Notes under the pieces: generated by a model
Told to the model about the DNA's origin: nothing
Databases searched by the model: none
The model's input: only the letters and a program-made list of their open reading frames with translations
NCBI GenBank assembly: GCA_964523105.1
Contig: CAZFZN010000013.1
Coordinates: 92,559-156,558, forward strand
DNA: 64,000 nucleotides
Reading direction: 5' to 3'
Source of the DNA: V1-33 sp964523105
Lineage (GTDB): Bacteria > Verrucomicrobiota > Verrucomicrobiia > Verrucomicrobiales > V1-33
Translations under genes and position numbers: made by a program
Shown here: positions 46,134-55,443 of the stretch, one piece after another
Numbering within the stretch: the stretch's first letter is position 1
Layout: the number at the start of each line of letters is the position of its first letter

Positions 46134-48860
46134 TCACTCCGCCTTGCTCAAGTCCAGGCTCACGAAGTTCATCAGCTCCGCATCGCTCATCTCTGTGAGG
46201 AGTTTCGCCGCGCCGTCGCCGCCGAGGATGTCTTCGGCGACGGCTTTCTTGTCGCGGATGAGCTGGTCGATGCGTTCCTCCAGGGTGCCTTCGCAGACGA
46301 ACTTGTGGACGAGCACGTTCTTTGTCTGGCCGATGCGGAAGGCGCGGTCGGTGGCCTGGTCCTCGACGGCGGGGTTCCACCAGCGGTCGAAGTGGATGAC
46401 GTGGCTGGCGGCCGTCAGGGTCAGGCCGGTGCCGCCGGCTTTGACGCTGATGACGAAGAAGGGCGGGCCGCCGGGCGACTGAAAGCGGGCGACGAGGTCC
46501 TGACGTTTGGCGACGGGCGTGCCGCCGTGGAGCACGAGGCCGGGCCGGCCGAAAACGGTGGCGAGGAAGTCGGCGAGCGGGGCGGTCATTTCGCGGTATT
46601 GCGTGAAGACGAGGACACGCTCCTGACGGTCCGCGATCTCTGCACAGAGTTCGCGCAGGCGCCCGAACTTTCCGCTCTCCTCGGGCACGAAGTTGGCGTC
46701 GCCGGCGAATTGTGAGGGATGATTGCAGATTTGCTTGAGGCGCATGAGCGATGCCAGCACGACGCCCTGGCGCTGGATGCCATCCTCCGCCTGCGCGAGT
46801 TCTTTGGCCATCGCTGTCACCGCGCGCTGGTAGAGCGAGGCCTGACGTTTGCTGAGGTGGCAGAAAGCGGTGACTTCCGTTTTGGCGGGAAGGTCCGGCG
46901 CGACGCCGGGATCGGTCTTCATGCGGCGCAGAATGCAGGGCTGCACCAGCTTTCGCAGCGGGGCGAATCCGGCGGGGCTTTTGGCCATGCGTTTGGTGGC
47001 GGCGGCGAATTCGGACGGACCTCCGAGCAGGCCGGGATTGAGGAAATCGAACAGACTCCAGAGATCGGCGAGGCGGTTTTCCACTGGCGTGCCGGTGAGC
47101 GTGAGGCGGAAGGCGGCGCGGAGTTTTTTCACGGCGCGCGCCTGGCCGGTGCCGGCATTCTTGATGGCCTGGGCTTCATCCAGCGCGGCGACGTCCCAGT
47201 CGATTTCGGAGAGGGCGTCGAGCTTTCCCAGCATGGTGTAGGTGGTGATGACGACGGCATTCCGCCGCAGCGCGGGATGCGTGCCGGCGCTGAGCTTTTT
47301 TAACGCCGCCGCGTCCAGCGCGGAGCGGTGAGCGATGAGGAATTCCATGTCCGGCGCGAAGTTTTCCAGCTCGCGGCGCCAGTTGCCCAGCAGCGAGGCG
47401 GGCACGACGAGCAGGCTGGGGCGCGGTTCCTTTTGAGAAGCCCCGGGGGACCGGAGGTCCCCGCTACGGGCGGCGCGGCGAAGTAATAACAAAGCGATGA
47501 CCTGGATGGTTTTGCCGAGGCCCATGTCGTCGGCGAGGCAGGCGCCGAGGCCCATGCCGGCGAGGAAGTGCATCCAGTTCACGCCGGTGCGCTGGTAGGG
47601 ACGTAGGGTGGCGCGCAGGCCGGGCACGGGTGTGTGGTCCGTGAGTGTGTTTGCGGGGTCGCGGAGTTTGGCCAGGAGTTTCTGAAACTGCGCGCCGGCA
47701 TGGAAGGCGGTCCATGCGCCGCTGGCTTCCAGATTCTCCGCTTCGCCGGCGGTGACAGCCATGCCTGACAACAGGCGCAGGCCGATGTGAAACGGAATGC
47801 CCGCGGCGCTCGCGGCGGCGGCGCGCTGCCATTTGTCGAGCGCTTCCCTGAGTTTGGCGCGGTCGATTTCGACCCACCGGCCCTTGAGCGAAATGAGGGG
47901 CGCTTCGCTGGCGAGCAGGCGCGCCAGTTCCTCCGGCGTGAGCTTTTCGCCGCCCATGGCCACGTCCACGCTGAAATTCATCAGCGAGTCCACGCCCACG
48001 CCCTGGCGCGCCTCGCCGCTTTCCACGGTGACGGTCACGGCGGGACGCGCCGTGCTGCGGCCGCCGCTCCACCAGTCGGGCACGCGCACGATGAGTCCGG
48101 CGTCCTCCAGTTTCGGAATCTCGCGCAGGAAATGCCACGCCTCCTCCGCGGTCCATGCAAGCGGCTGAAAGACCTGACGGCTTTCGATGAGTTCCCGCAG
48201 CAGCGGGCTGGTGCCGGAGGCTTCGTGCAACGGCGCGAGCAGCGTCTGCAGCAGCGCCTTGTTTCCCTTTTCGGCGGAATCGGCGAGCGCCTGTTTGAGC
48301 GGCAGGTGCTGCACTTTGCCGCGGACGTCCATGCGGTGGGAATAGGTGGCGAGGAAGGCGAAGGGGAACTCCGGGCTGCGTTTGTTTTCCGCGAGGTGCA
48401 GCGTGACGCGGCCGACGAGGCGCCATGAGGGATGAATCTCCGCCAGCACCGCGGCGGCATCGCGCTGTGCGATGCGGGCGGTCATTTCCGCATTCAACGC
48501 CAGCCACAAGGCCGCCAGCACCGTCCCGGTCAGGAACTCCATGCCCGGAAGCGGCGGAGCGGCGGCAATCAGTGACTGCAGCGCGGCCTCCTCCGGCACG
48601 GGCGGTCCGCCCTGCCAGCCGTCCTCGCGCAGTCGCGGAAGGTGGCAGAGCGCCGTGAGATATTCCTGCACGAAGCCGCGCCAGAACTGCAGTGACGGGG
48701 GCAGGGCCTCACAGTGGAGCGCCGCCAGTTCCAGCAGTCCGGCGGCGCCGGAAATGGCGCAGGCGTGCTCCAGTTTCTGCCGGGCGGCCGGGGGCAGGTC
48801 GCAGGGCTCATCCGGTGACGGATGCCACGTGAGCCGGCCTTCTGGAGTGAGTTTGAGCAT
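46134..48860 (-). CDS. SNF2/HepA-type DEAD/DEAH helicase
   Basis: A 908-residue Swi2/Snf2 ATPase. The N-terminal 440 residues are a variable domain; the helicase core has ADDMGLGKTIQV (motif I), LLVVPASLLGNWRREL (Ia), VAALDEAQAIKN (II), LTGTPVENRLADLWSLFDF (III), LHGGTPVAKRQDLVARFQ (V region) and DRWWNPAVEDQATDRAFRIGQ (VI). It remodels protein-DNA complexes or RNA polymerase. The ATG at 48860 is preferred to the longer frame. Between motifs I and Ia lies an unusual linker (RSGDLRSPGASQKEPR) encoded by a hairpin repeat at 47446-47462. Confidence 0.9.
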   Translation of the reverse strand: MLKLTPEGRLTWHPSPDEPCDLPPAARQKLEHACAISGAAGLLELAALHCEALPPSLQFWRGFVQEYLTALCHLPRLREDGWQGGPPVPEEAALQSLIAAAPPLPGMEFLTGTVLAALWLALNAEMTARIAQRDAAAVLAEIHPSWRLVGRVTLHLAENKRSPEFPFAFLATYSHRMDVRGKVQHLPLKQALADSAEKGNKALLQTLLAPLHEASGTSPLLRELIESRQVFQPLAWTAEEAWHFLREIPKLEDAGLIVRVPDWWSGGRSTARPAVTVTVESGEARQGVGVDSLMNFSVDVAMGGEKLTPEELARLLASEAPLISLKGRWVEIDRAKLREALDKWQRAAAASAAGIPFHIGLRLLSGMAVTAGEAENLEASGAWTAFHAGAQFQKLLAKLRDPANTLTDHTPVPGLRATLRPYQRTGVNWMHFLAGMGLGACLADDMGLGKTIQVIALLLLRRAARSGDLRSPGASQKEPRPSLLVVPASLLGNWRRELENFAPDMEFLIAHRSALDAAALKKLSAGTHPALRRNAVVITTYTMLGKLDALSEIDWDVAALDEAQAIKNAGTGQARAVKKLRAAFRLTLTGTPVENRLADLWSLFDFLNPGLLGGPSEFAAATKRMAKSPAGFAPLRKLVQPCILRRMKTDPGVAPDLPAKTEVTAFCHLSKRQASLYQRAVTAMAKELAQAEDGIQRQGVVLASLMRLKQICNHPSQFAGDANFVPEESGKFGRLRELCAEIADRQERVLVFTQYREMTAPLADFLATVFGRPGLVLHGGTPVAKRQDLVARFQSPGGPPFFVISVKAGGTGLTLTAASHVIHFDRWWNPAVEDQATDRAFRIGQTKNVLVHKFVCEGTLEERIDQLIRDKKAVAEDILGGDGAAKLLTEMSDAELMNFVSLDLSKAE
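47446..47462. repeat. REP-like hairpin inside the SNF2 helicase gene
   Basis: GGGGACC-GGA-GGTCCCC is a perfect 7-bp stem with a 3-base loop, the same geometry as the RAYT-associated hairpins but with another stem sequence. It lies in frame and adds about 12-15 residues to the linker between motifs I and Ia. Confidence 0.6.
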
Positions 48861-48898
48861 GAGCCGCTGTGCGGCGCCGCGGCGGGAATGCAAGGCGC

Positions 48899-48959
48899 GC
48901 GAAGTTGTCCTTCGCTCCGGTGAAAGAAGCTGTGCGGACGGGGCGAAGTGAAACTTCGC
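48899..48959. repeat. REP-like hairpin pair between SNF2 and RNase D genes
   Basis: The second hairpin, GCGAAGT-GAA-ACTTCGC at 48943-48959, is perfect; the first (48899-48915) has a 6-bp stem. Over the 26 bases from the preceding GGG it differs from the RAYT-flanking REP at four positions, two of which are a compensating stem pair. Confidence 0.75.
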
Positions 48960-49004
48960 GGTCCGGCGGGCCCGGCGCCCGGGTTTGTCAGGCGGCGGTT
49001 GCGA

Positions 49005-50078
49005 TCACAGCCCCAGCAGTTCGCGCTGCCAGTGGAGCAGGAGTTCACCCGCGGCGGAAGCCTCCCGCGCGATGCGTTCCAGGGCGGCGCGGCTGGCGAT
49101 GAGGGCGGCATCGATGTCGAGTTCCCCAGCGAGTTTGTCCCGCTTCGCCTTGAGCGCATCGAACCGCTTCTCGGCTTCGAGGTCACGATCGTGCCGGCGG
49201 CGCGCCGGGCGGCGCGGCCAGTCGGTCTCGGGCGCGGCCTGGGCCTCTTTGAACGCGCGGTGAAAACGCCGGTGGAAGGGCGGCGGATAGCGGTTGGGCA
49301 GGGTGACGATTTTCCCCTCCTGCATGGCCTGAGCCATGGCGATGATTTCGTCGTTGCTGATGATTTTGAAGGTGGGCCGGTTGAGGCGCTCGGCCTCCTT
49401 GTCGCGCCAGCGCCAGAAGCAGCGCAGGTAATGGAGTCCGCAGGGCTTGAGCATGCCGCTGCCGCTGATGCGCCACTGTTCCTCGGGATCGGGCGGCGGG
49501 CGGTTGAGGACGGAGAGCCGGGCGTCGGCGCAGGATTCTTCAAACCACGCCTCGCGGCGCAGTTCCCGCAGCCTCTTCAGAAATAAATCCGCCAGGGGAA
49601 TGACGTAATGGATGTCGTTGAGCGCGTAATCCAGCATCTTCGGGGTGAGCGGACGGCGGCTCCAGTCGGCGCGCTGCGACTGTTTGCTGAGCTGGACGCC
49701 GAACTTGTTCTCCACCAGATGCGCGAGGCCGAACTGACGTTCGCCGGTGAGCCGGGCGGCCGTCTGAGTGTCGTAAATGCGTTCCGGAACGATGCCGAAA
49801 GTGCGCTTGAACAGCGTCATGTCGAGGTCGGCGCCGTGGACCCAAATTTCGGCCTCCGCCAGATAGGACATCAACGGTGAGAGGTCGGTGATGGTCAGCG
49901 GATCGATCAGCGCCTGATGCTCGCCGACGCCCATTTGAATGAGGCACAGCTTCTCCCGGTAGGAGTGCAGGGAGTCGGCTTCCGTGTCGAGGGCCACACG
50001 GACACCTTCGCCCTGCGGCAGGCGTGAGAGCCATGCGGCGAGAGCTTCCGGGGTGTCGAGAAAGTGGTCCTGGGGCAC
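49005..50078 (-). CDS. rnd: Ribonuclease D
   Basis: A 357-residue 3'-5' exonuclease of the DEDDy type for tRNA and small RNA 3'-end trimming. The catalytic blocks are VALDTEADSL (Asp-x-Glu), WVHGADLDMTLF (Asp), and LDYALNDIHYVIPL (Tyr and Asp). HRDC-like helices follow in the C-terminal half, with a very basic DWPRRPARRRHDRDLE stretch. It has 143 bp upstream of it, holding the REP-like pair, before the SNF2 gene. Confidence 0.9.
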   Translation of the reverse strand: MPQDHFLDTPEALAAWLSRLPQGEGVRVALDTEADSLHSYREKLCLIQMGVGEHQALIDPLTITDLSPLMSYLAEAEIWVHGADLDMTLFKRTFGIVPERIYDTQTAARLTGERQFGLAHLVENKFGVQLSKQSQRADWSRRPLTPKMLDYALNDIHYVIPLADLFLKRLRELRREAWFEESCADARLSVLNRPPPDPEEQWRISGSGMLKPCGLHYLRCFWRWRDKEAERLNRPTFKIISNDEIIAMAQAMQEGKIVTLPNRYPPPFHRRFHRAFKEAQAAPETDWPRRPARRRHDRDLEAEKRFDALKAKRDKLAGELDIDAALIASRAALERIAREASAAGELLLHWQRELLGL

Positions 50079-50117
50079 TGAAAAAAAGATGAAGGATGAA
50101 GGCTGAACGATGAAAAG

Positions 50118-51530
50118 CTAGAGACGCAAACCGGTGAGCAGCATCTCCGCATTCGAGCCGGTGGCTTTGATGCTCTTGATGAGCACTTCCATGGCTTCGC
50201 CGGCGGGGAGCTGGGCCATTTGTTTGCGGATGGCGCCGATGCGGCGGAATTCGTCGGGATGGTAGAGCAGGTCGTCCTTCCGCGTGCCGGATTTCTGCAC
50301 GTGGATGGCGGGGTAGATGCGGCGCTCGACGAGTTCGCGGTCGAGCTGGATTTCGAGGTTCCCGGTGCCTTTGAACTCCTCGAAGATGACTTCATCCATC
50401 TTGCTGTCGGTCTCGATGAGGGCGGTGGCGAGAATGGTGAGGCTGCCGCCCTCTTCACATTTGCGGGCGGAGCCGAAAAACTTGCGCACCTGCTGGAGGG
50501 CCTCGTGGTCCACGCCGCCGGAGCCGCTGGCGCCCTTGCCGCCGCGCAGCGTGTTGTATCCGCGGGCAAGACGTGTCAGGGAGTCGAGCAGGATGACCAC
50601 GTCCTTCTTGTATTCGCAGAGGCGCTTGCCGCGTTCGAGCACGAGTTCCGCGACCTGGATGTGGCGGGCGGCGGGTTCATCGAAGGTGGAGGAGAAGACG
50701 GTGCAGCCGACGCTTTCGACGAAGTCGGTCACTTCCTCCGGCCGCTCGTTGATGAGCAGCACGATGAGTTCGATCTCCGGGTGGTTTTCCTTGATGCTGG
50801 CGGCGATGTCTTTGAGCAGGACGGTTTTGCCGCCGCGGGGCGGGGCGCAGATGAGGCCGCGCTGGCCTTTGCCGAGCGGGGCCACGATGTCCACCACGCG
50901 GGGGCCGATGGATTTGCTCTTCCGGTTTTCGAGAATGATGCGCTCGTTGGGAAAGAGCGCGGTCAGTTTGTCGAACGGGACCGGCGGCGGCGCGCCCTCG
51001 AGGGCCTGCTGGCCTTCGATTTCGAGCACGTTTTCCGTGCAGATGAACTTCTCGCGGGCATCGCGCGGCGCGCGGGCGCTGACTTTGAGGCGCAGCCCGC
51101 TGCGGAGCTGGAAGCGCCGGACGACGCTGGGCGGCAAAAAGACATCGTCCTGAAACGGTGCGAAGCTGTAGCGCGGATCGCGCAGGATACCCATGCCGTC
51201 GCGGCTGATTTCCAGAATGCCGTTGGCCTCCACGGCACTGCCGGCGCGGCTGTAGTGGCAGACGATTTCAAACACCAGCTGGTGCTTGCTGCGCACCCCG
51301 CCGACGCGCAGGCCCAGCGAAGTGCCGAGGTCGTAGAGTTCCTTGACGGTCTGGTTTTGAAAATCGTTGAGCACGACAACTTCCGGCACGGGGGCCGCCG
51401 CCGGCTTGTCTTCGGTGGTCGGAGCGTCCACCGCCGGGGGTTCGGACGCGGGAGGTGCAGCCGGCGGGGCTTCATCCGTCGCGGGAGGCGGCGGGGTGGA
51501 ATCCGGGAGCTGCTCTTGATCTTCTGCCAT
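50118..51530 (-). CDS. rho: Transcription termination factor Rho
   Basis: A 470-residue hexameric RNA helicase. An acidic and proline-alanine-rich N-terminal extension (residues 1-50) is followed by the Rho N-terminal domain and the RNA-binding cold-shock-like domain (GILEISRDGMGILRDP, SPxDVFLPPSVVRRF, LRSGLRLKVSARAP). The ATPase core has ICAPPRGGKTVLLKDIA (Walker A type P-loop RGGKT), LLINERPEEVTDF, and VVILLDSLTRLARGYN with the Q- and R-loop regions GGKGASGSGGVDHEA. The ATG at 51530 is chosen because the upstream frame is not conserved. It is a core gene and likely essential. Confidence 0.93.
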   Translation of the reverse strand: MAEDQEQLPDSTPPPPATDEAPPAAPPASEPPAVDAPTTEDKPAAAPVPEVVVLNDFQNQTVKELYDLGTSLGLRVGGVRSKHQLVFEIVCHYSRAGSAVEANGILEISRDGMGILRDPRYSFAPFQDDVFLPPSVVRRFQLRSGLRLKVSARAPRDAREKFICTENVLEIEGQQALEGAPPPVPFDKLTALFPNERIILENRKSKSIGPRVVDIVAPLGKGQRGLICAPPRGGKTVLLKDIAASIKENHPEIELIVLLINERPEEVTDFVESVGCTVFSSTFDEPAARHIQVAELVLERGKRLCEYKKDVVILLDSLTRLARGYNTLRGGKGASGSGGVDHEALQQVRKFFGSARKCEEGGSLTILATALIETDSKMDEVIFEEFKGTGNLEIQLDRELVERRIYPAIHVQKSGTRKDDLLYHPDEFRRIGAIRKQMAQLPAGEAMEVLIKSIKATGSNAEMLLTGLRL

Positions 51531-51866
51531 GGAAATAAGGTGTGTGTTGGACCTGTCCGGGGCCGGTCGCCGCAACACTGCGCCGTGTTGAGCGCGGTTG
51601 TGGGGGTTCCGCAATGGAAAGTCCGGCTGGTCAGCGAAAGCTTGATCGGTCAGCCCGGTAGTTCCAGCCCCGGAAACAGCGGGACGGTGGGGCGGAGCGG
51701 AGGGAATGTCAAACAAATCGTTGCCCCCGGTCCGCTCCCCTCCCGGCCGGCGGCGGAAGCGGCTTTTCGATTGAGCCGCAGCCATTCGGCCCGAATTCCT
51801 CTCCGGGGATGCAGCGTTTGGCCCGGGTCAGACGTAAGGACTTCCCCCGAAACCACCCACCCACCC
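51531..51866. other. Divergent intergenic region upstream of rho
   Basis: This 336-bp gap would carry the rho leader and the promoter of the M29-like gene. It includes a 6-bp stem hairpin (CAACAC-TGCGCC-GTGTTG, about 51573-51590). No riboswitch, small RNA or gene is recognisable in it. Confidence 0.35.
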
Positions 51867-53048
51867 ATGAGCGCCGCCCTCTCCGCCCTCGCCAAGCCCG
51901 CCGCCGACCGCAAATTTCCCCCGTTCAGCCTCGAACGGCTCCTGCGCACGGTCTTCGAACCGACCCTGAACCGCAAAATCTGCGTCCTCATCGACCTGCC
52001 GGACCTGGCCCTGATGAAGGACGCAGCCTTCCTCCAGCAGCCTGAACTGGCGATCCAGCGGCGCGCGTGGGAGCATTTTTATCAAGCGCTGCACAACGGG
52101 GCCATGAAAGTGCTCGGCCTCACCGGCGGGGAAATCATTGCCTACAAAATGACCTTCGGCAGCAACCTCGACATGGAGGACGAGTGCCGCGACCTCGCCG
52201 GCAACACCCTGAGCCTGGAGACGGATGTGTATCCCGACTACGACATCATCCTCTGCATTTCCACCTTCAGCGCCACGGCGCCGCTCACGGCGATGGCGAA
52301 GAAGTACAACTTCCGCGGCGCGACGCTGCACGGCGTGAACGAAGTGATCCTCAGCACGGGCCTCGCCGTGGACTATAACGAAGTCAGCCGCGATGCCGAA
52401 AAGCTGCGCGTCGCGCTGACCCGCGCGGATGAGATCGAAATCGACTTCGCGCTGGAGAGCGGGGAAGTGCTGACGGCGAAGCTGGAATTGAGCGGCCAGG
52501 AGGCGCAGAAAAGCCACGGCCTGTGCCGCGGACTGACGCCGGACATTGCCAACCTCCCCGCCGGCGAAGTTTATTTCGTGCCGACCGGTGCCGAGGGTCA
52601 GTTTCCCATGAAGTACGAGGACGGCACGCTGGGCCGGCTGGAGGTGACGGGCGGGCGCATCATTCGCGCGGAACTCATCGCCGGAAACCCGGCCACCATC
52701 GAAGCGCACAATGCGAAGCTGAAAGCCGATCCCATGACCGGCGTGCTCGGCGAACTGGGATTCGGCACCCAGGTGCTGCCGGTGAGCGGCGCGGACATTC
52801 AGGACGAAAAAGTGCTCGGCACCTGCCACCTCGCCACCGGCCGCGACGACCATCTGGGCGGGCACCTCACGCCCGATCTCTTCAAAGACCGCCGCAACGC
52901 CACGCACGACGACATCCTTTTCGCGCCGCACAAGACGCCGAACTTCGACATCGCGCAGGTGCGCCTGAAACGCGGCGCGCAGCGGGAGGTGCTCATCGAA
53001 CACTTCCAGCCGGCGCAGTATCTGCTCGACGCGCTGGCGAGGGACTGA
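51867..53048 (+). CDS. M29-like aminopeptidase family protein
   Basis: A 393-residue protein that resembles thermophilic (M29) aminopeptidases in fold order: an N-terminal nucleotide-binding-like part (TLNRKICVLIDLPD, DYDIILCISTFSATAPL) and a C-terminal metal site region with GVLGELGFGTQ (Glu) and DEKVLGTCHLATGRDDHLGG (His, Asp). The second half LPAGEVYFVPTGAEGQFPM matches the M29 substrate strand. The match is by eye and a catalytic role is not proven. It starts 336 bp from rho on the opposite strand and converges with clpP across 12 bp. Confidence 0.6.
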   Translation: MSAALSALAKPAADRKFPPFSLERLLRTVFEPTLNRKICVLIDLPDLALMKDAAFLQQPELAIQRRAWEHFYQALHNGAMKVLGLTGGEIIAYKMTFGSNLDMEDECRDLAGNTLSLETDVYPDYDIILCISTFSATAPLTAMAKKYNFRGATLHGVNEVILSTGLAVDYNEVSRDAEKLRVALTRADEIEIDFALESGEVLTAKLELSGQEAQKSHGLCRGLTPDIANLPAGEVYFVPTGAEGQFPMKYEDGTLGRLEVTGGRIIRAELIAGNPATIEAHNAKLKADPMTGVLGELGFGTQVLPVSGADIQDEKVLGTCHLATGRDDHLGGHLTPDLFKDRRNATHDDILFAPHKTPNFDIAQVRLKRGAQREVLIEHFQPAQYLLDALARD

Positions 53049-53060
53049 CCGCGCTGAGCC

Positions 53061-53753
53061 CTACGCGCCGGGCACCACTGCCAATTCGCGGCGGTTTTCC
53101 AGCACGCGGTCCACCAGCCCGTATTCCATCGCCTGCTCGGCCGTCATGTATTTGTCGCGGTCGGAATCGATTTCGACCTGCTCGATGGGCTTGCCGGTGT
53201 GCTTGGCGAGGATGCCGTTGAGGCGCTTTTTGAGGCTGAACATGAACTCCACGGTGCGCTCCACGTCGCTCGCCGTGCCCTGCGCGCCGCCGCTGACCTG
53301 GTGGATCATGACGTGGGCATTGGGCAGGCAGAAGCGCTTGCCTTTGGTGCCGGAGGTGAGCAGCACGCTGCCCATGCTGGCGGCAATGCCCATGCAGTAG
53401 GTGTTCACGTCGCAGGTGAGGAACTGCATGGTGTCATACATGGCCAAACCCGCCGTGACGCTGCCGCCGGGGCTGTTGATGTAAATGTTCACATCCTTGC
53501 CAGGGTCGGTCATTTGCAGGTAGAGCAGCTGGGCGATGATGTAGTTGGCCAGCGGGTCGCTGATCTGTTCCCCGATGAGGAGAATGCGGTCCTTCATGAG
53601 ACGCGAAAGCAGGTCGAATCCCATCATGCCGATGCCCGGCTCCTTCTCATAGACGGTCACATTCTGCACCACATCGAGCGCGCGGTCGCGCAGATGCGGC
53701 GGCAGGGCGTTGAGGGCTGCACGGTCGTCCTGGATTTCGCGGAGGGTTTTCAT
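53061..53753 (-). CDS. clpP: ATP-dependent Clp protease proteolytic subunit
   Basis: A 230-residue serine peptidase subunit. The catalytic triad is visible: Ser126 in GIAASMGSVLL, His151 in NAHVMIHQVSGG, and Asp200 in DSDRDKYMTAEQAMEYG. The substrate-oxyanion strand INSPGGSVTAG is conserved. It is about 25 residues longer at the N-terminus than E. coli ClpP, which includes a propeptide-type stretch. It lies downstream of tig on the same strand, the usual order, with no clpX in the window. Confidence 0.95.
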   Translation of the reverse strand: MKTLREIQDDRAALNALPPHLRDRALDVVQNVTVYEKEPGIGMMGFDLLSRLMKDRILLIGEQISDPLANYIIAQLLYLQMTDPGKDVNIYINSPGGSVTAGLAMYDTMQFLTCDVNTYCMGIAASMGSVLLTSGTKGKRFCLPNAHVMIHQVSGGAQGTASDVERTVEFMFSLKKRLNGILAKHTGKPIEQVEIDSDRDKYMTAEQAMEYGLVDRVLENRRELAVVPGA

Positions 53754-53779
53754 GTAATGGGGTGGGGAGTAGTTCAGTT

Positions 53780-53912
53780 TTGAGCCACAGATGGACTCAG
53801 ATAGACACGGATGGTTTCAGGGAAAGATGGACGTTGCAGAGGAAAGCGCTGCTGGACGCAGTTTTCGCCTCTCTCCCATCTGTGATTATCTGCATCCATC
53901 TGTGGCCTGATA
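53780..53912. repeat. Degenerate dispersed palindromic repeat, copy 5
   Basis: GAGCCACAGATGGACTCAGA and GCATCCATCTGTGGCCTGA are complementary ends like those of the other copies, but the interior differs. It sits between tig and clpP and may weaken or stop their joint transcription. Confidence 0.65.
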
Positions 53913-53915
53913 AAT

Positions 53916-55253
53916 TCAGCCTTCGGAAAGTTCCTCCGGACCGGCGGTGCCCTCGTAGCTGACGTTCGCATGCTCCACGAGCACGTCGAGTGCTTTGCCG
54001 AGCAGGATGGAGTGACGCAGATTGGAAAGGCCGTCGTTCTTTTTCAGCGTCTTCACGACGCGGTCGGGGGAGGTGTTGTTACTGTGAGCGATGTAAGTGA
54101 TGCGGCGCACCATGTCCTGTTCGGTGACAGTGAGGCTCTCCTTGTCCACGATTTCCATGAGGATGAACTCATCCTTCACGTCCACCTGCGCCTGGTCGTT
54201 GGCGGCTCTGACGATGTCCTCTTCGTTTTCCTTGATGACCTCATCCTCGATGCCGCGCTCACGGTTCATTTGCACCAGTTGATTCACACGGCGCTGCGTG
54301 GCGTTGTGCACCACGTTGCCAGGGAGGTCGAAGTTCACTTTCTCGCGCAGGGCGATCATCGCGGCGATGCGCTTCCGCTCCAGATCCTTCTGGTTCACCG
54401 CCGCTTCGAGGTTTTGGCGAATGATGGCGCGCACTTCCTCCAGATTCTTTCCGGGAATGATGCGCCCGGCGAGTTCGTCGTTCAGTTCCGGCAGAATCGC
54501 CTCCTTCACCTCCTGCACGGTGACGTGGTACACGGCATCCTTGCCGGCGATGCTCTCCGGCAGACCCTCTTCGGGCATGGTCACTTTCACTTCGCGCGAC
54601 TCCCCGGCCTTCATGCCTTCGAGCTGGACGCAGAAGCCCGGCAGGAAGCTGTCCTCGGTGGCCTTGAGCATGTAACCGGAGCTTTCTCCGATGTAATGCT
54701 GCGCCTCGGGAAGCAATTCCCTCATCGGCACGCCGTCGAGCGTGGCGCGGTAATCGATCGTCAGAAAATCGCCCTGTTGCACCGCGCGGTCGGCCGGCAC
54801 GATGTCGGCGAGCCGCTCACGCTGATTCTCCAGCACCTTCGCGATGTGCGCGTCTGTCACTTCCGCCTTCGGCACAGTGATGGACAGGCCTTTGTAATCC
54901 GGCAGCACGACTTCCGGCGCCAGCATCACGCTCAGCGTGAAGGCGAATTTCGCCTCGCTGTTGTCCTCCGCCGGCTGGTAACCGCCGACGGAAAGAACCT
55001 TCAGCTTCTCCTGCTCCACGGCGGCATTGAGACCGTCGTGCGCCAGCCGGTCGGACACCTCGCGGTCAATTTCCGCCGCGAAGCGTTTTTCCACGACACT
55101 GCGCGGCACCTTGCCTTTGCGGAAGCCGGGCAGCGCCGCGCTGCGGATGTAATCGCGCAGAATCCGCTCGCGCGCCTCCTTGCGCGTTTCGCCGGGGATT
55201 TCGACGCTGACCTTCGCCTGGCAGTTGGGGAGCTTTTCGACAGTGACTTTCAT
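53916..55253 (-). CDS. tig: Trigger factor (ribosome-associated chaperone)
   Basis: A 445-residue peptidyl-prolyl isomerase/chaperone. The ribosome-binding N-terminus has LPGFRKGKVPRSVVEKRF (the GFRxGKxP signature), then the FKBP-type domain (DFLTIDYRATLDG, QLEGMKAGESREVKVTMPE) and the long helical C-terminal domain. It helps fold nascent proteins and precedes clpP as in many bacteria. The 162-bp gap to clpP carries a repeat. Confidence 0.94.
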   Translation of the reverse strand: MKVTVEKLPNCQAKVSVEIPGETRKEARERILRDYIRSAALPGFRKGKVPRSVVEKRFAAEIDREVSDRLAHDGLNAAVEQEKLKVLSVGGYQPAEDNSEAKFAFTLSVMLAPEVVLPDYKGLSITVPKAEVTDAHIAKVLENQRERLADIVPADRAVQQGDFLTIDYRATLDGVPMRELLPEAQHYIGESSGYMLKATEDSFLPGFCVQLEGMKAGESREVKVTMPEEGLPESIAGKDAVYHVTVQEVKEAILPELNDELAGRIIPGKNLEEVRAIIRQNLEAAVNQKDLERKRIAAMIALREKVNFDLPGNVVHNATQRRVNQLVQMNRERGIEDEVIKENEEDIVRAANDQAQVDVKDEFILMEIVDKESLTVTEQDMVRRITYIAHSNNTSPDRVVKTLKKNDGLSNLRHSILLGKALDVLVEHANVSYEGTAGPEELSEG

Positions 55254-55443
55254 GGAATGCAGAGAGGAGATGGAGGTTGAGAACGGGCCGGGGTTTCAGG
55301 GCCGCAGGGAGGAGCGAAAAACACGGCGCACTCCCTGGCCCGACGGGGGGCGCGAGTATTGGCCGGCCCCGGGACGGCTCAAGCAGAATTTCGGGGGCCG
55401 CGAAAATGAGTGGGAGCGGCGACTTTTGCGGCTTCGGCTCCGG

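Noticed and set aside
50220..51866. Long upstream extension of the M29-like gene frame
   Set aside because: This part of the frame is antisense to rho. The real start is the ATG at 51867, where family-like sequence begins.
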